A model generated the notes under the pieces. It made no database searches, was not told the origin of the DNA, and worked only from the letters and a program-made list of their open reading frames with translations. Shown piece after piece: positions 44,020 through 54,014 of a stretch of DNA of 64,000 bases. The translations under genes and the position numbers were made by a program. The stretch's first letter is position 1; each line of letters begins with the position of its first letter. Source of the DNA: Streptomyces sp. F001 (lineage in GTDB: Bacteria; Actinomycetota; Actinomycetes; Streptomycetales; Streptomycetaceae); NCBI RefSeq assembly GCF_004187715.1, contig NZ_QZWF01000007.1:1-64000 (forward strand), written 5' to 3'.

Positions 44020-46315
44020 CCGACCGCTGCTCCTTCTCCGTTGCGTCGACGACGTCCGTGAGCTTCTCACGTCCGGCGTCGGCGTTCCGGAGATTTTTCT
44101 GCCCGGGAACGAGGCCCATGAGCTGATTCCGCTCGGCGTCGACGTCCGCGAGCTTCTCCTGCTCCGCGCGGCTTTCCGGCGGCTCGATGCTGATCCGCGG
44201 CAGCCACCGGTCGAGCCGGCGCGGCAGCCACCAGTTGGCGCCGCCGAGCAGGTGCATCAGGGCGGGGACGAGGAGCGTGCGCAGGACGAAGGCGTCGACG
44301 GCGACGGCGGCGGCGAGCGCGATGCCGAACATCGCGATGACGCGGTCGCCGCTGAGGACGAAGGCGAGGAAGACCGAGATCATGATGACCGCGGCGGAGT
44401 TGATCACACGGCCGGTCTCGGCGAGGCCGATGCGGACGGCCCGCCGGTTGTCGCCGGTCTCGAGCCACTCCTCGTGCATCCGGCTGACCAGGAAGACCTG
44501 GTAGTCCATGGAGAGCCCGAAGAGCACCGACACCATGATCACGGGCAGGAAGGGTTCGATGGGGCCCGCGCGGCCGAGACCGAGCAGTTCGCTGCCCCAG
44601 CCCCACTGGAAGATCGCGACGACCACACCGAACGCGGCGGCGACGGCGGCGATGTTCATCGCGGCGGCCTTCAGCGGGATGACGACGGACCGGAAGGCGA
44701 GCAGGAGCAGCAGACAGCCCAGGCCTATGACGACGCCGACGAACAGCGGCATTTTCCCGAGGATGACGTCGGCGAAGTCGTCGTAGCCGGCCGTGACGCC
44801 GCCGACCTGCATGTCGAGGGAGGTGCCCGTCTCGGCGCGCGGCAGCACCTCGGTGCGCAGCCGGTCCACGAGGTCGCTGGTGCTCTGCGACTGCGGGGCG
44901 GACTCCGGTACGACGGTGAGGTACGCGGTGTGGCCGCCGGTGTCGTAGGTCACCGGCGTCACGGAGGCGACGCCCTGGGTGCCGCGCAGGGTGCTGTCGA
45001 GGTTGTCCAGAGCGAGCCGGTCCTCGGCGCCGTACACCTCGGTGACCAGGGTGAGGGGACCGTTGACGCCGGGTCCGAAACCGTCCGCCAGGAGGTCGTA
45101 CGCCTGCCGGGTGGTCGTCGTTTCGGGGTTGTTGCCCTGGTCGGAGGTGCCCAGATGGAGCGAGAGGGTGGGCAGGGCGAGCAGCGTGACGACGCCGAGC
45201 GCGAGGGCGCCGAGCTTCTTGGGGTGCCGTTCGACGAAGGCGGACCAGCGGGCGGCGAACCCGGTGGGCAGTTCGGGCTCGGGGCCGTGCTCGGCCAGCC
45301 GGCGTCGCTCGCGGCGGCTGAGCGCGCGTATCCCGATGAGGGACAGCAGGGCCGGGAGCAGGGTCACGGAGGCCGCGACGGTGAGGACCACGGTCAGCGA
45401 GGCCGCGACGGCGACGCCGTTGAGGAAGCCGAGGCGGAGGACCAGCATGCCCAGCAGGGCGATGCAAACGGTGGCACCCGCGAACACGACGGCGCGTCCG
45501 GTGGTGGCCACGGCATTGGTGACCGCCTCGGTGACGCTCAGGCCGCGTTTCAGTCCGCGCCGGTGCCGCGTGACGATGAACAGCGCGTAGTCGATGCCGA
45601 CGCCGAGTCCGATCAGCATGCCGAGCATGGGCGCGAAGTCGGCGACGGTCATGGCGTGTCCGAGCAGCGCGATCCCGGCGTACGCGGTGCCGACACCGAC
45701 CAGCGCGGTGGCGATGGGCAGCAGGGATGCGGCGAGGGAACCGAAGGCGAGGAACAGCACGACTGCGGCGACGACCACGCCGACGACCTCGGCGAGGTGC
45801 CCGCCGGAGGAGTCGGTGAGGCCGATGGCGGTCCCGCCCAGCTCCACCTGGAGTCCGTCGGCCCGAGCCGCCTTGGCGGTGTCCACGACGGCCTGTGCCT
45901 CGGACTTCTTGACGTCCTGGGCCTGGTCGTCGAAGGCGACGGCGGCGTAGGCAGTCCGTCCGTCCGCGCTGATCCGGCCCGCGCCCTGGCCGTCGTAGGG
46001 GCTCACCACGGAGGCCACGCCGGGCAGTTCCGCGATGTCGTCCAGGGTGCGGGTCATCGTCTGTTCGACATCGGCGGCGCGCACGGTGCCGGACGGGGTG
46101 TGCCAGACGACCGTGCCGCTCGCACCGCCGAGGTCGGGGAAGTTCTCCTGCAGCAGCTCGTCGGCCCGGCCCGACTCGGTGCCGGGAACGTTGTAGTCGT
46201 TCGAGTACGCCGTGCCGGTGGCGGCGGCGGCCGCGGTCACCCCGCCGAAGGCGACGAGCCAGAGCAGAACGGTGACCAGGCGGTGCCGAACACACCAACG
46301 CGCAAGGGCTGCCAC
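43997..46315 (-). CDS. MmpL/RND-family membrane transporter
   Basis: 772 residues from the GTG at 46315, with GGGAG 7 bases before. Two repeats of one helix, a large outer loop and five helices, 12 membrane segments in all. The proton-relay Asp-Tyr pairs are in GLGVGIDYALFIVTR and FGLSMDYQVFLVSR. The C-terminal 50 residues are charged and include ESRAEQEKLADVDAERNQL. MmpL proteins export lipids, siderophores or drugs; the cargo here is unknown. The 194-base gap upstream has CCAAACGA twice in tandem on the minus strand, a possible operator. Confidence 0.9.
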   Translation of the reverse strand: MAALARWCVRHRLVTVLLWLVAFGGVTAAAAATGTAYSNDYNVPGTESGRADELLQENFPDLGGASGTVVWHTPSGTVRAADVEQTMTRTLDDIAELPGVASVVSPYDGQGAGRISADGRTAYAAVAFDDQAQDVKKSEAQAVVDTAKAARADGLQVELGGTAIGLTDSSGGHLAEVVGVVVAAVVLFLAFGSLAASLLPIATALVGVGTAYAGIALLGHAMTVADFAPMLGMLIGLGVGIDYALFIVTRHRRGLKRGLSVTEAVTNAVATTGRAVVFAGATVCIALLGMLVLRLGFLNGVAVAASLTVVLTVAASVTLLPALLSLIGIRALSRRERRRLAEHGPEPELPTGFAARWSAFVERHPKKLGALALGVVTLLALPTLSLHLGTSDQGNNPETTTTRQAYDLLADGFGPGVNGPLTLVTEVYGAEDRLALDNLDSTLRGTQGVASVTPVTYDTGGHTAYLTVVPESAPQSQSTSDLVDRLRTEVLPRAETGTSLDMQVGGVTAGYDDFADVILGKMPLFVGVVIGLGCLLLLLAFRSVVIPLKAAAMNIAAVAAAFGVVVAIFQWGWGSELLGLGRAGPIEPFLPVIMVSVLFGLSMDYQVFLVSRMHEEWLETGDNRRAVRIGLAETGRVINSAAVIMISVFLAFVLSGDRVIAMFGIALAAAVAVDAFVLRTLLVPALMHLLGGANWWLPRRLDRWLPRISIEPPESRAEQEKLADVDAERNQLMGLVPGQKNLRNADAGREKLTDVVDATEKEQRSDVRDIPG

Positions 46316-46489
46316 GAACGAGCTCCCGGAGTGACGATGTGTGGATCTTTGATCGGGAACAGTCGTCCATGAACTGAACAGCCCGCAAAGAACGCATGAG
46401 CAATGCACCGCCACTCTTGCAGGCAGAACTGATCGTTTGGTCGTTTGGTGTGGTTATTCACAGAAGTGGGAGAGACCTCACAGGACAAT

Positions 46490-46509
46490 CGGGCGACGTC
46501 TGTCGCCCG
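46490..46509 (-). terminator. hairpin directly behind a small membrane-protein gene
   Basis: CGGGCGAC and GTCGCCCG form an 8-bp stem around GTCT, immediately after the stop at 46510. Confidence 0.6.
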
Positions 46510-46845
46510 TCAGTCGAACTGGTCCCCCAGCGCCATCACCATCACCCCGCCGACCAACAGCCACAACGCCCTCCGGGTGCGTCCCCGCGACCCGAGGAGC
46601 GCCGCCAGCGCGCACACGCCGGCCCCGACGGCGTACGCGGCCGGGACGAGCACCGGCGCCGCGTCCGTGACCCGGAGCACCGCCGCGGCCAACCCCACGA
46701 GGGCCAGCAGCGCCCCGGTGCCGACCGCCGCCCAGCGGGCCCGCCGCGCCTCCTGCGCCGGGTCGCCGGCGTCCTCCGCCTCGGCCGTCTCGGAAGCCTC
46801 CTCGACCGCCTCGGAAGGCGTTTCGGAATCAGCGCGTCCACCCAT
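46510..46845 (-). CDS. small conserved membrane protein
   Basis: 111 residues from the ATG at 46845. An acidic N-terminal part (SETPSEAVEEASETAEAEDA) is followed by three membrane helices: WAAVGTGALLALVGLAAAVL, VLVPAAYAVGAGVCALAALL and LWLLVGGVMVMALGDQ. No function recognised. It is upstream of the MmpL gene on the same strand but separated by a hairpin. Confidence 0.7.
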   Translation of the reverse strand: MGGRADSETPSEAVEEASETAEAEDAGDPAQEARRARWAAVGTGALLALVGLAAAVLRVTDAAPVLVPAAYAVGAGVCALAALLGSRGRTRRALWLLVGGVMVMALGDQFD

Positions 46846-47032
46846 GGCGCGCGAGCGTAGCGCGTACCGGCGCACAAACCGGATGCGGGGAGGCATCCCG
46901 GCTGCTAGCGTCCCGGCCGTCCGTCGTTCCCGGCACATCGCCGCCGACCGAAGCAGGTGCGTTGTTTGACGGTCCGACCGAGCTCCTACGCATCCCGTTC
47001 CTCTTCCCAGGACTCAAGGAGCCCGTTCACCG

Positions 47033-47833
47033 ATGTCCGACATCACATCGAGCACGACCGACAACCTCACTAGGCGGCTGACCCACGCCCACTACCCGCG
47101 CAGCAGCCGCTACGACGTCCGCTGGACCATCGAGAACCAGATGGGCCCGCACGCGCTGTGGCTGCTGGAGTGGCTGGCCCCCGCGCTCGGCCTGGCGGAA
47201 CTGAGCCCCGGCGCCCGCGTCCTCGACCTCGGCTGCGGCCGGGCCATGACGTCCGTGTTCCTCGCCAGGGAGTACGACGTCCAGGTCACCGCCGCCGACC
47301 TGTGGGTCAAGCCCGACGAGAACACCCCGCGCATCGCCGAGGCGGGCGTCGCCGACCGGGCGCTGCCCGTGTTCGCCGAGGCGCACGACCTGCCGTTCGG
47401 CGAGGGAAGCTTCGACGCGATCGTCTCCATCGACGCGTACCAGTACTTCGGCACCGACGACCTGTACCTGCCCACGCTGACCCGGCTGCTGAAGCCCGGC
47501 GGGCGGATCGGTGTCGTCGTACCGGCGCTGCGCGAGGAGATCGACGGCGTAACGCCGCCTGAGCAGCTGCAGCGGTTCTGGGAGCCAGACTTCTGGTGCT
47601 TCCACTCGGCCGCCTGGTGGCGGCGCCACTGGACCCGCAGCGGCGCCGTGGCGGTCGAGGCCGCCGACTGGCTCACCGACGGCTGGCGCGACTGGCTGCT
47701 GTGGTGCGAGGTCGTGGCGGAGCACAGCACGGACGACTTCCACATCAGGATGGCCGGCCAGTGCGCCGAGATGCTGCGCGTCGACCAGGGCCGCACCCTG
47801 GGCTTCGTACGGGTCGTGGGGCGCCGTCTCTGA
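47033..47833 (+). CDS. SAM-dependent methyltransferase
   Basis: 266 residues; AAGGAGC precedes the ATG. The SAM-binding motif I is ARVLDLGCGRAMTSVFLA (about residue 62). Motif II is near SFDAIVSIDAYQYFGTDD and motif III near LTRLLKPGGRIGVVVPAL. It is a class I methyltransferase that I cannot assign to a substrate; the WCFHSAAWWRRHW and CEVVAEHS blocks recall small-molecule methyltransferases. Stands alone, convergent with gatB. Confidence 0.85.
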   Translation: MSDITSSTTDNLTRRLTHAHYPRSSRYDVRWTIENQMGPHALWLLEWLAPALGLAELSPGARVLDLGCGRAMTSVFLAREYDVQVTAADLWVKPDENTPRIAEAGVADRALPVFAEAHDLPFGEGSFDAIVSIDAYQYFGTDDLYLPTLTRLLKPGGRIGVVVPALREEIDGVTPPEQLQRFWEPDFWCFHSAAWWRRHWTRSGAVAVEAADWLTDGWRDWLLWCEVVAEHSTDDFHIRMAGQCAEMLRVDQGRTLGFVRVVGRRL

Positions 47834-47843
47834 GCACATGCCG

Positions 47844-47875
47844 AGGGGGATGCATCCAGGTCGATGCATCCCCCT
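47844..47875. terminator. two-way terminator between methyltransferase and gatB
   Basis: A perfect 13-bp stem, AGGGGGATGCATC against GATGCATCCCCCT, around a CAGGTC loop, placed between two convergent stops. Confidence 0.82.
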
Positions 47876-47893
47876 GCGGGCCCTGCCGGATCG

Positions 47894-49408
47894 TCAGCCC
47901 TCGCTGACGCCCAGCTTCTGAAGGATCAGCTCCTTGACGCGGGCCGCGTCCGCCTGGCCGCGCGTGGCCTTCATGACCGCGCCGACCAGGGCGCCGGCCG
48001 CGGCCACCTTGCCGCCACGGATCTTGTCCGCGACGGCCGGGTTGCCGGCGATGGCCTCGTCGACCGCCGCACCGAGCGCGCCCTCGTCGGAGACGACCTT
48101 CAGACCGCGCTTGTCGACGACCTCGTCCGGGGTGCCTTCGCCCGCGAGGACGCCTTCGATGACCTGGCGGGCCAGCTTGTCGTTCAGGTCCCCGGAGGCC
48201 ACCAGTTCGGTGACGCGGGCCACCTGCTGCGGTGTGATGGCCAGTTCGTCGAGGGCCTTGCCCGACTCGTTGGCGCTGCGGGCCAGTTCGCCCATCCACC
48301 ACTTGCGGGCGGCCGCGGCGTCGGCGCCGGCCTCGATCGTGGCGACGATCGGGTCGAGGGCACCGGCGTTGAGGATCGCCTGCATGTCGGTGGCGGAGAC
48401 GCCCCATTCCTCGCGGAGCCGGTTGCGGCGGACCAGCGGCAGCTCCGGGAGGGCGGCGCGCAGTTCCTCGACCCACTCGCGGGAGGGGGCCACCGGGACC
48501 AGGTCGGGCTCGGGGAAGTACCGGTAGTCCTCGGCCTCTTCCTTCACACGGCCCGAGGTGGTGGACCCGGTGTCCTCGTGGAAGTGGCGGGTCTCCTGGA
48601 TCACCGTGCCGCCGTCGCCGAGCACGGCCGCGTGGCGCTGGATCTCGAAGCGCACCGCACGCTCCACGGAGCGCAGCGAGTTGACGTTCTTCGTCTCGCT
48701 GCGGGTGCCGAACTTGTCGGCGCCCTTCGCCATCAGCGACAGGTTCACGTCGCAGCGCATCTGGCCCATTTCCATACGGGCCTCGGAGACGCCGAGCGCG
48801 CGGATGAGCTCGCGCAGCTCACGGACGTACGCCTTGGCGACCTCCGGCGCACGCTCGCCCGCGCCGACGATCGGCTTGGTGACGATCTCGATGAGCGGGA
48901 TGCCGGCGCGGTTGTAGTCCAGCAGCGAGTGCTGGGCGCCATGGATACGGCCCGTCGCGCCGCCCACGTGGGTGGACTTGCCGGTGTCCTCCTCCATGTG
49001 GGCGCGCTCGATCTCCACGCGGAAGGTCTCGCCGTCCTCCAGCTGCACGTCGAGGTAGCCGTTGAAGGCGATCGGCTCGTCGTACTGGGAGGTCTGGAAG
49101 TTCTTCGGCATGTCCGGATAGAAGTAGTTCTTCCGGGCGAAGCGGCACCACTCGGCGATCTCGCAGTTCAACGCGAGACCGATCTTGATGGCGGACTCGA
49201 CGCCGGTCTTGTTCATGACCGGGAGCGAGCCGGGCATGCCGAGGCAGATGGGGCAGGTCTGGGTGTTCGGCTCGGCGCCGAGCGCGGTCGAACAGCCGCA
49301 GAACATCTTGGTCCTGGTGCCGAGTTCGACATGGACCTCGAGGCCCATGACGGGGTCGTACGACGCCAGCGCGTCCTCGTACGACACCAGGTCGGTCGTG
49401 GTGGTCAC
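47894..49408 (-). CDS. gatB: aspartyl/glutamyl-tRNA amidotransferase subunit B
   Basis: 504 residues. With GatA and GatC it converts Glu-tRNA(Gln) and Asp-tRNA(Asn) to the amidated forms. The cradle domain starts DPVMGLEVHVELGTRTKMFC, the zinc-binding cysteines are in MFCGCS and TCPICLGMPG, and the C-terminal YqeY-like tail begins near TDMQAILNAGALDP. Last gene of gatC-gatA-small gene-gatB, 15 bases after the small gene. Confidence 0.97.
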   Translation of the reverse strand: MTTTTDLVSYEDALASYDPVMGLEVHVELGTRTKMFCGCSTALGAEPNTQTCPICLGMPGSLPVMNKTGVESAIKIGLALNCEIAEWCRFARKNYFYPDMPKNFQTSQYDEPIAFNGYLDVQLEDGETFRVEIERAHMEEDTGKSTHVGGATGRIHGAQHSLLDYNRAGIPLIEIVTKPIVGAGERAPEVAKAYVRELRELIRALGVSEARMEMGQMRCDVNLSLMAKGADKFGTRSETKNVNSLRSVERAVRFEIQRHAAVLGDGGTVIQETRHFHEDTGSTTSGRVKEEAEDYRYFPEPDLVPVAPSREWVEELRAALPELPLVRRNRLREEWGVSATDMQAILNAGALDPIVATIEAGADAAAARKWWMGELARSANESGKALDELAITPQQVARVTELVASGDLNDKLARQVIEGVLAGEGTPDEVVDKRGLKVVSDEGALGAAVDEAIAGNPAVADKIRGGKVAAAGALVGAVMKATRGQADAARVKELILQKLGVSEG

Positions 49409-49423
49409 GGTGAAACTTCCCTC

Positions 49424-49659
49424 TCAGCCCAGCAGGACGTCGTCGTCGCCCAGCCGCTTCAGCTCGCGGTAGAGGATGGCGAGGCCGGTGACGATCGCGG
49501 CGGCGGACACGGTGGCGTCGATCAGGACCAGGGTGTCCTTCTCGGCGCGGGCCTTCTTCAGCCGCTTGGCGACGCCGAACGCGCCGAACGCGGTGGCGGC
49601 CATGGACAGGTACGTACCGGACTTGGACTTCTTGAAGCCCTTGGCCTTGGTCAGTGCAC

Positions 49660-49663
<4 letters not shown>
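49424..49663 (-). CDS. small membrane protein inside the gat operon
   Basis: 79 residues from a GTG at 49663; its start overlaps the gatA stop (GTGA) and GGAGG lies 12 bases before. It begins SALTKAKGFKKSKSGTYLSM, has one or two weak hydrophobic stretches (AATAFGAFGV; VSAAAIVTGLAILY) and basic flanks. I recall a homologue at the same place in other streptomycetes. Its function is unknown. The tight coupling suggests it is made with the amidotransferase. Confidence 0.75.
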
Positions 49664-51153
<1,490 letters not shown>

Positions 51154-51158
51154 GCGGA

Positions 51159-51455
51159 TTACTCCTCCCCCAGGATCTGCGGCACCTTGAAACGCTGCTG
51201 CTCCTGGGCCGGGGCGCCGGACAGCGCCTGCTCGGGGGTGAGCGACGGGCGGACCTCGTCCGGGCGCATGACGTTCGTCAGCGGGAGCGGGTGCGAGGTC
51301 GGCGGTACGTCTTGGTCGGCGACCTCGCTGACGCGGGCCACCGCGCCGATGATGTCGTCCAGCTGGCCTGCGAAGTGGTCGAGCTCTTCGGGCTTCAGCT
51401 CCAGACGCGCCAGCCGGGCGAGGTGGGCGACCTCCTCGCGCGTGATGCCAGGCAT
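51159..51455 (-). CDS. gatC: glutamyl-tRNA amidotransferase subunit C
   Basis: 98 residues starting MPGITREEVAHLARLARLEL. Small helper that holds GatA and GatB together; the late block DVPPTSHPLPLTNVMRPDEV is typical. First gene of the gat operon. Confidence 0.96.
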   Translation of the reverse strand: MPGITREEVAHLARLARLELKPEELDHFAGQLDDIIGAVARVSEVADQDVPPTSHPLPLTNVMRPDEVRPSLTPEQALSGAPAQEQQRFKVPQILGEE

Positions 51456-51564
51456 GCAGCGATCCTCTGGGGTGAGTGTGTGTGGTTTGAGCCCAATCCT
51501 ATGGGGCGGGGGCGGCAGACCGTTAAACGGTTTCCCCGGGCCCGGTCACCGAGCGGCACAGGCC

Positions 51565-53811
51565 CTAGCTGACGCGGCCCGGATCGTCCACCGTGGCGGC
51601 GGGGAGGGCGGCTGCCGGGCGTTGCCAGCCGCGGGAGCCGCGGGCGCGCAGCCATGCCGTGGTCTCCTCGGCGGGCATCGCCGCGGCGACGAGCCATCCC
51701 TGTACGGCGTCGCAGCGCAGGTCGCGCAGCCGCTCCCAGGTCTCGTCGTCCTCGACCCCCTCGGCGACCACGAGCAATCCCAGGGAATGCGCGAGATCGA
51801 CGGTGCACCGCACGATCTCCGCGTCCTCCGCGTCGACCGCCAGCCGGGCCACGAACGAGCGGTCGATCTTCAGCTCGCTCACCGGCAGCCGTTTGAGGTG
51901 GACGAGGGAGGAGTAGCCCGTGCCGAAGTCGTCCAGGGACATCTTCACTCCGTGTCCGGTGAGCCCGGCGAGGGTGTCGGCGGCGCGCTGCGGGTCCTCC
52001 AGCAGGACGTGCTCGGTTATCTCCAGTTGGAGCGCTCCCGCCGGGACGCCGTGCCGGGCGAGACGGGCGGCGACCGAGCCCGCGAAGCCGGGGGTGTGGA
52101 CGTCGCGTGGGGAGACGTTCACCGCGACCGGCACGAACAGCCCCTGCGCCCGCCACTTGGCCACCTGTCCGAGCGCCGTGTCCAGCACGTACTCCGTCAG
52201 ATGCGGCATCAGCCCCGACGACTCGGCGATCGCGATGAACTCGTCCGGCGGCACCCTTCCGCGCTCCGGGTGGACCCACCGGACCAGGGCCTCGAGCCCG
52301 GCCACCTGTCCGTCGAAGCGGACCTTGGGCTGGTAGTGCAGCTCGACCTCGTGCGCGTCCAGCGCGCGGCGCAGGTCGGCGAGGAGGCCGAGGCGGTCCG
52401 GGGTGTTCGAGTCCCGCTTGGACTCGTAGACCTCCACGCCCGTACGGTCCCGTTTCGCCTGGTACATCGCCACGTCCGCGCGGCGCAGCAGGCCTTCGGC
52501 GTCGAGGGCGTGGTCGGGGAAGACGGCGACCCCGGCGCTGGCCTCCAGCACGAGGGTGAGGCCGTCGAGGTCGAGCGGGGAGCTGAGCGCGGCGACGAGG
52601 CCGCGGGCGATCCGGGTGGCGGACGTCGTGGAGTCGGCGACCGGCAGTAAGACGGCGAACTCGTCACCGCCGAGCCGCGCGGCCTCCGCCCCGCGTGGCA
52701 GGGCCAGCCGCAGTCGGTCGGCGGTCTGCAGCAGCAGCCGGTCACCGGCCAGATGCCCGAGGGTGTCATTGACCGATCGGAAGCGGTCGAGGTCGATCAG
52801 CATCAGGGCGGCGCGGGCGTCGATGCGCTCGGCGTCGTCCAGTGCGGTCCAGATGCGCTCCAGGAGCCACTGCCGGTTGGGCAACCCGGTGAGGGGATCG
52901 CGCAGTTGCTCCTCCGCCCGGGCGCGGGCCATCCACAGCGTGGAGTCGAGCGCGATGAGCGGGATGGCGAACAGCGGCAGCAGGATCGGCTCGGCGACGG
53001 CGACCACACAGACCAGCGGTGCGATGCCGAGCAGAGCGACCGCGACCAGGCCCTGTCTGACCAGGGCGGTGCGGGCGATGGTGGGCAGTCCGCCGGCGCG
53101 GGGCGCGTGCAGGTACCACAGCAGCGTGCGGGAGACCGCGAGGTAGGCGGTCGCGACCAGGACCACCTCGGGGGCGGTGTAGAGGGTCCAGGTGTCGGGG
53201 TTCCACGGGTTCTCGACGGACGGTACGCGTCCGAAGGCGGCCAGCACGACGGCACCGGCGCTGATGCCGAGGATGTCCACCGCGCCGTGCAGGACGCCCT
53301 GCCGCCAGCGGTGGCGCCGGGCTATGCCGACCAGCACGACGACGGTCAGGCTGACCATCCCCGCCGGCACCCAGCCGTACAGCAGCAGCACGGCGAGGGT
53401 GAGGGCGGCGCCGGAGCCGGTGCCGCCCCACCAGCGGGCGCGGCCGAGCGCGACCAGGTGGCCGACGATGACGCCGGTCAGCACGGCCAGCGACCAGCCG
53501 GCCGTGCCGGACGGGAAGAGCGCGTGGTGGCCGGTGAACGCCCGCAGGAATCCGGCGCCGAGGGCGAACCCGGCCGCCGCGACGACGGCCGCGGGCAGCG
53601 CGGGCCAGGTCAAGTGGGGGTGCCGCTCGGCGTCGGCGCCTGCCAGTCCGGCGGTGCGGGCGGGGTCGTACCCGTCCGCCGCGGTGGGCCGGTCGACGGC
53701 GCGGTCCGACGCCTGCGCGTCCGCACGCAAGGCCGTCCGGAGCCCCCCTCGCCATGCGCCGGCCATCCGGCGCAGCCGTGAGTACGGGGCGGCGCTCTCG
53801 GTCGGTTCCAT
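51565..53811 (-). CDS. rmdB: membrane GGDEF-EAL cyclic di-GMP protein, RmdB-like
   Basis: About 748 residues from the ATG at 53811. Residues of about 55-290 hold six or more membrane helices, about 300-465 a GGDEF domain with RLGGDEF, and about 490-735 an EAL domain with intact GLEALVRW, DDFGTGYSSL and VAEGVE. Both catalytic signatures are kept, so it may be bifunctional. By position next to ligA and the gat operon I match it to RmdB of S. coelicolor, a cyclic di-GMP phosphodiesterase that affects aerial development; this is recollection. The 203 bases upstream, to ligA, hold no gene. Confidence 0.85.
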   Translation of the reverse strand: MEPTESAAPYSRLRRMAGAWRGGLRTALRADAQASDRAVDRPTAADGYDPARTAGLAGADAERHPHLTWPALPAAVVAAAGFALGAGFLRAFTGHHALFPSGTAGWSLAVLTGVIVGHLVALGRARWWGGTGSGAALTLAVLLLYGWVPAGMVSLTVVVLVGIARRHRWRQGVLHGAVDILGISAGAVVLAAFGRVPSVENPWNPDTWTLYTAPEVVLVATAYLAVSRTLLWYLHAPRAGGLPTIARTALVRQGLVAVALLGIAPLVCVVAVAEPILLPLFAIPLIALDSTLWMARARAEEQLRDPLTGLPNRQWLLERIWTALDDAERIDARAALMLIDLDRFRSVNDTLGHLAGDRLLLQTADRLRLALPRGAEAARLGGDEFAVLLPVADSTTSATRIARGLVAALSSPLDLDGLTLVLEASAGVAVFPDHALDAEGLLRRADVAMYQAKRDRTGVEVYESKRDSNTPDRLGLLADLRRALDAHEVELHYQPKVRFDGQVAGLEALVRWVHPERGRVPPDEFIAIAESSGLMPHLTEYVLDTALGQVAKWRAQGLFVPVAVNVSPRDVHTPGFAGSVAARLARHGVPAGALQLEITEHVLLEDPQRAADTLAGLTGHGVKMSLDDFGTGYSSLVHLKRLPVSELKIDRSFVARLAVDAEDAEIVRCTVDLAHSLGLLVVAEGVEDDETWERLRDLRCDAVQGWLVAAAMPAEETTAWLRARGSRGWQRPAAALPAATVDDPGRVS

Positions 53812-54014
53812 TCCCGTCCCTCTCACAGCCGGCGGTGCCCACGCCCCGCGGCCCGATGCCCGACATCCCTCGACGGCACCGCGGGCACGGCAGGTGCACA
53901 CCTCAACAGTAGGCCGCAGAAGGCTTCCACGGGCAGCGGTCGTCGACGGTTGCCCGAATGCACCCTGCCCGCCCGTATGCATCTGGTATGCGCCGATCGG
54001 GTGTTCTTCAACCG

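Noticed and set aside
43859..46372. An 837-residue open frame on the plus strand across the MmpL gene
   Set aside because: It is antisense to clear MmpL motifs, is made of Gly/Glu/Asp/Val-rich low-complexity sequence and matches no family; such mirror frames are normal at this GC content.
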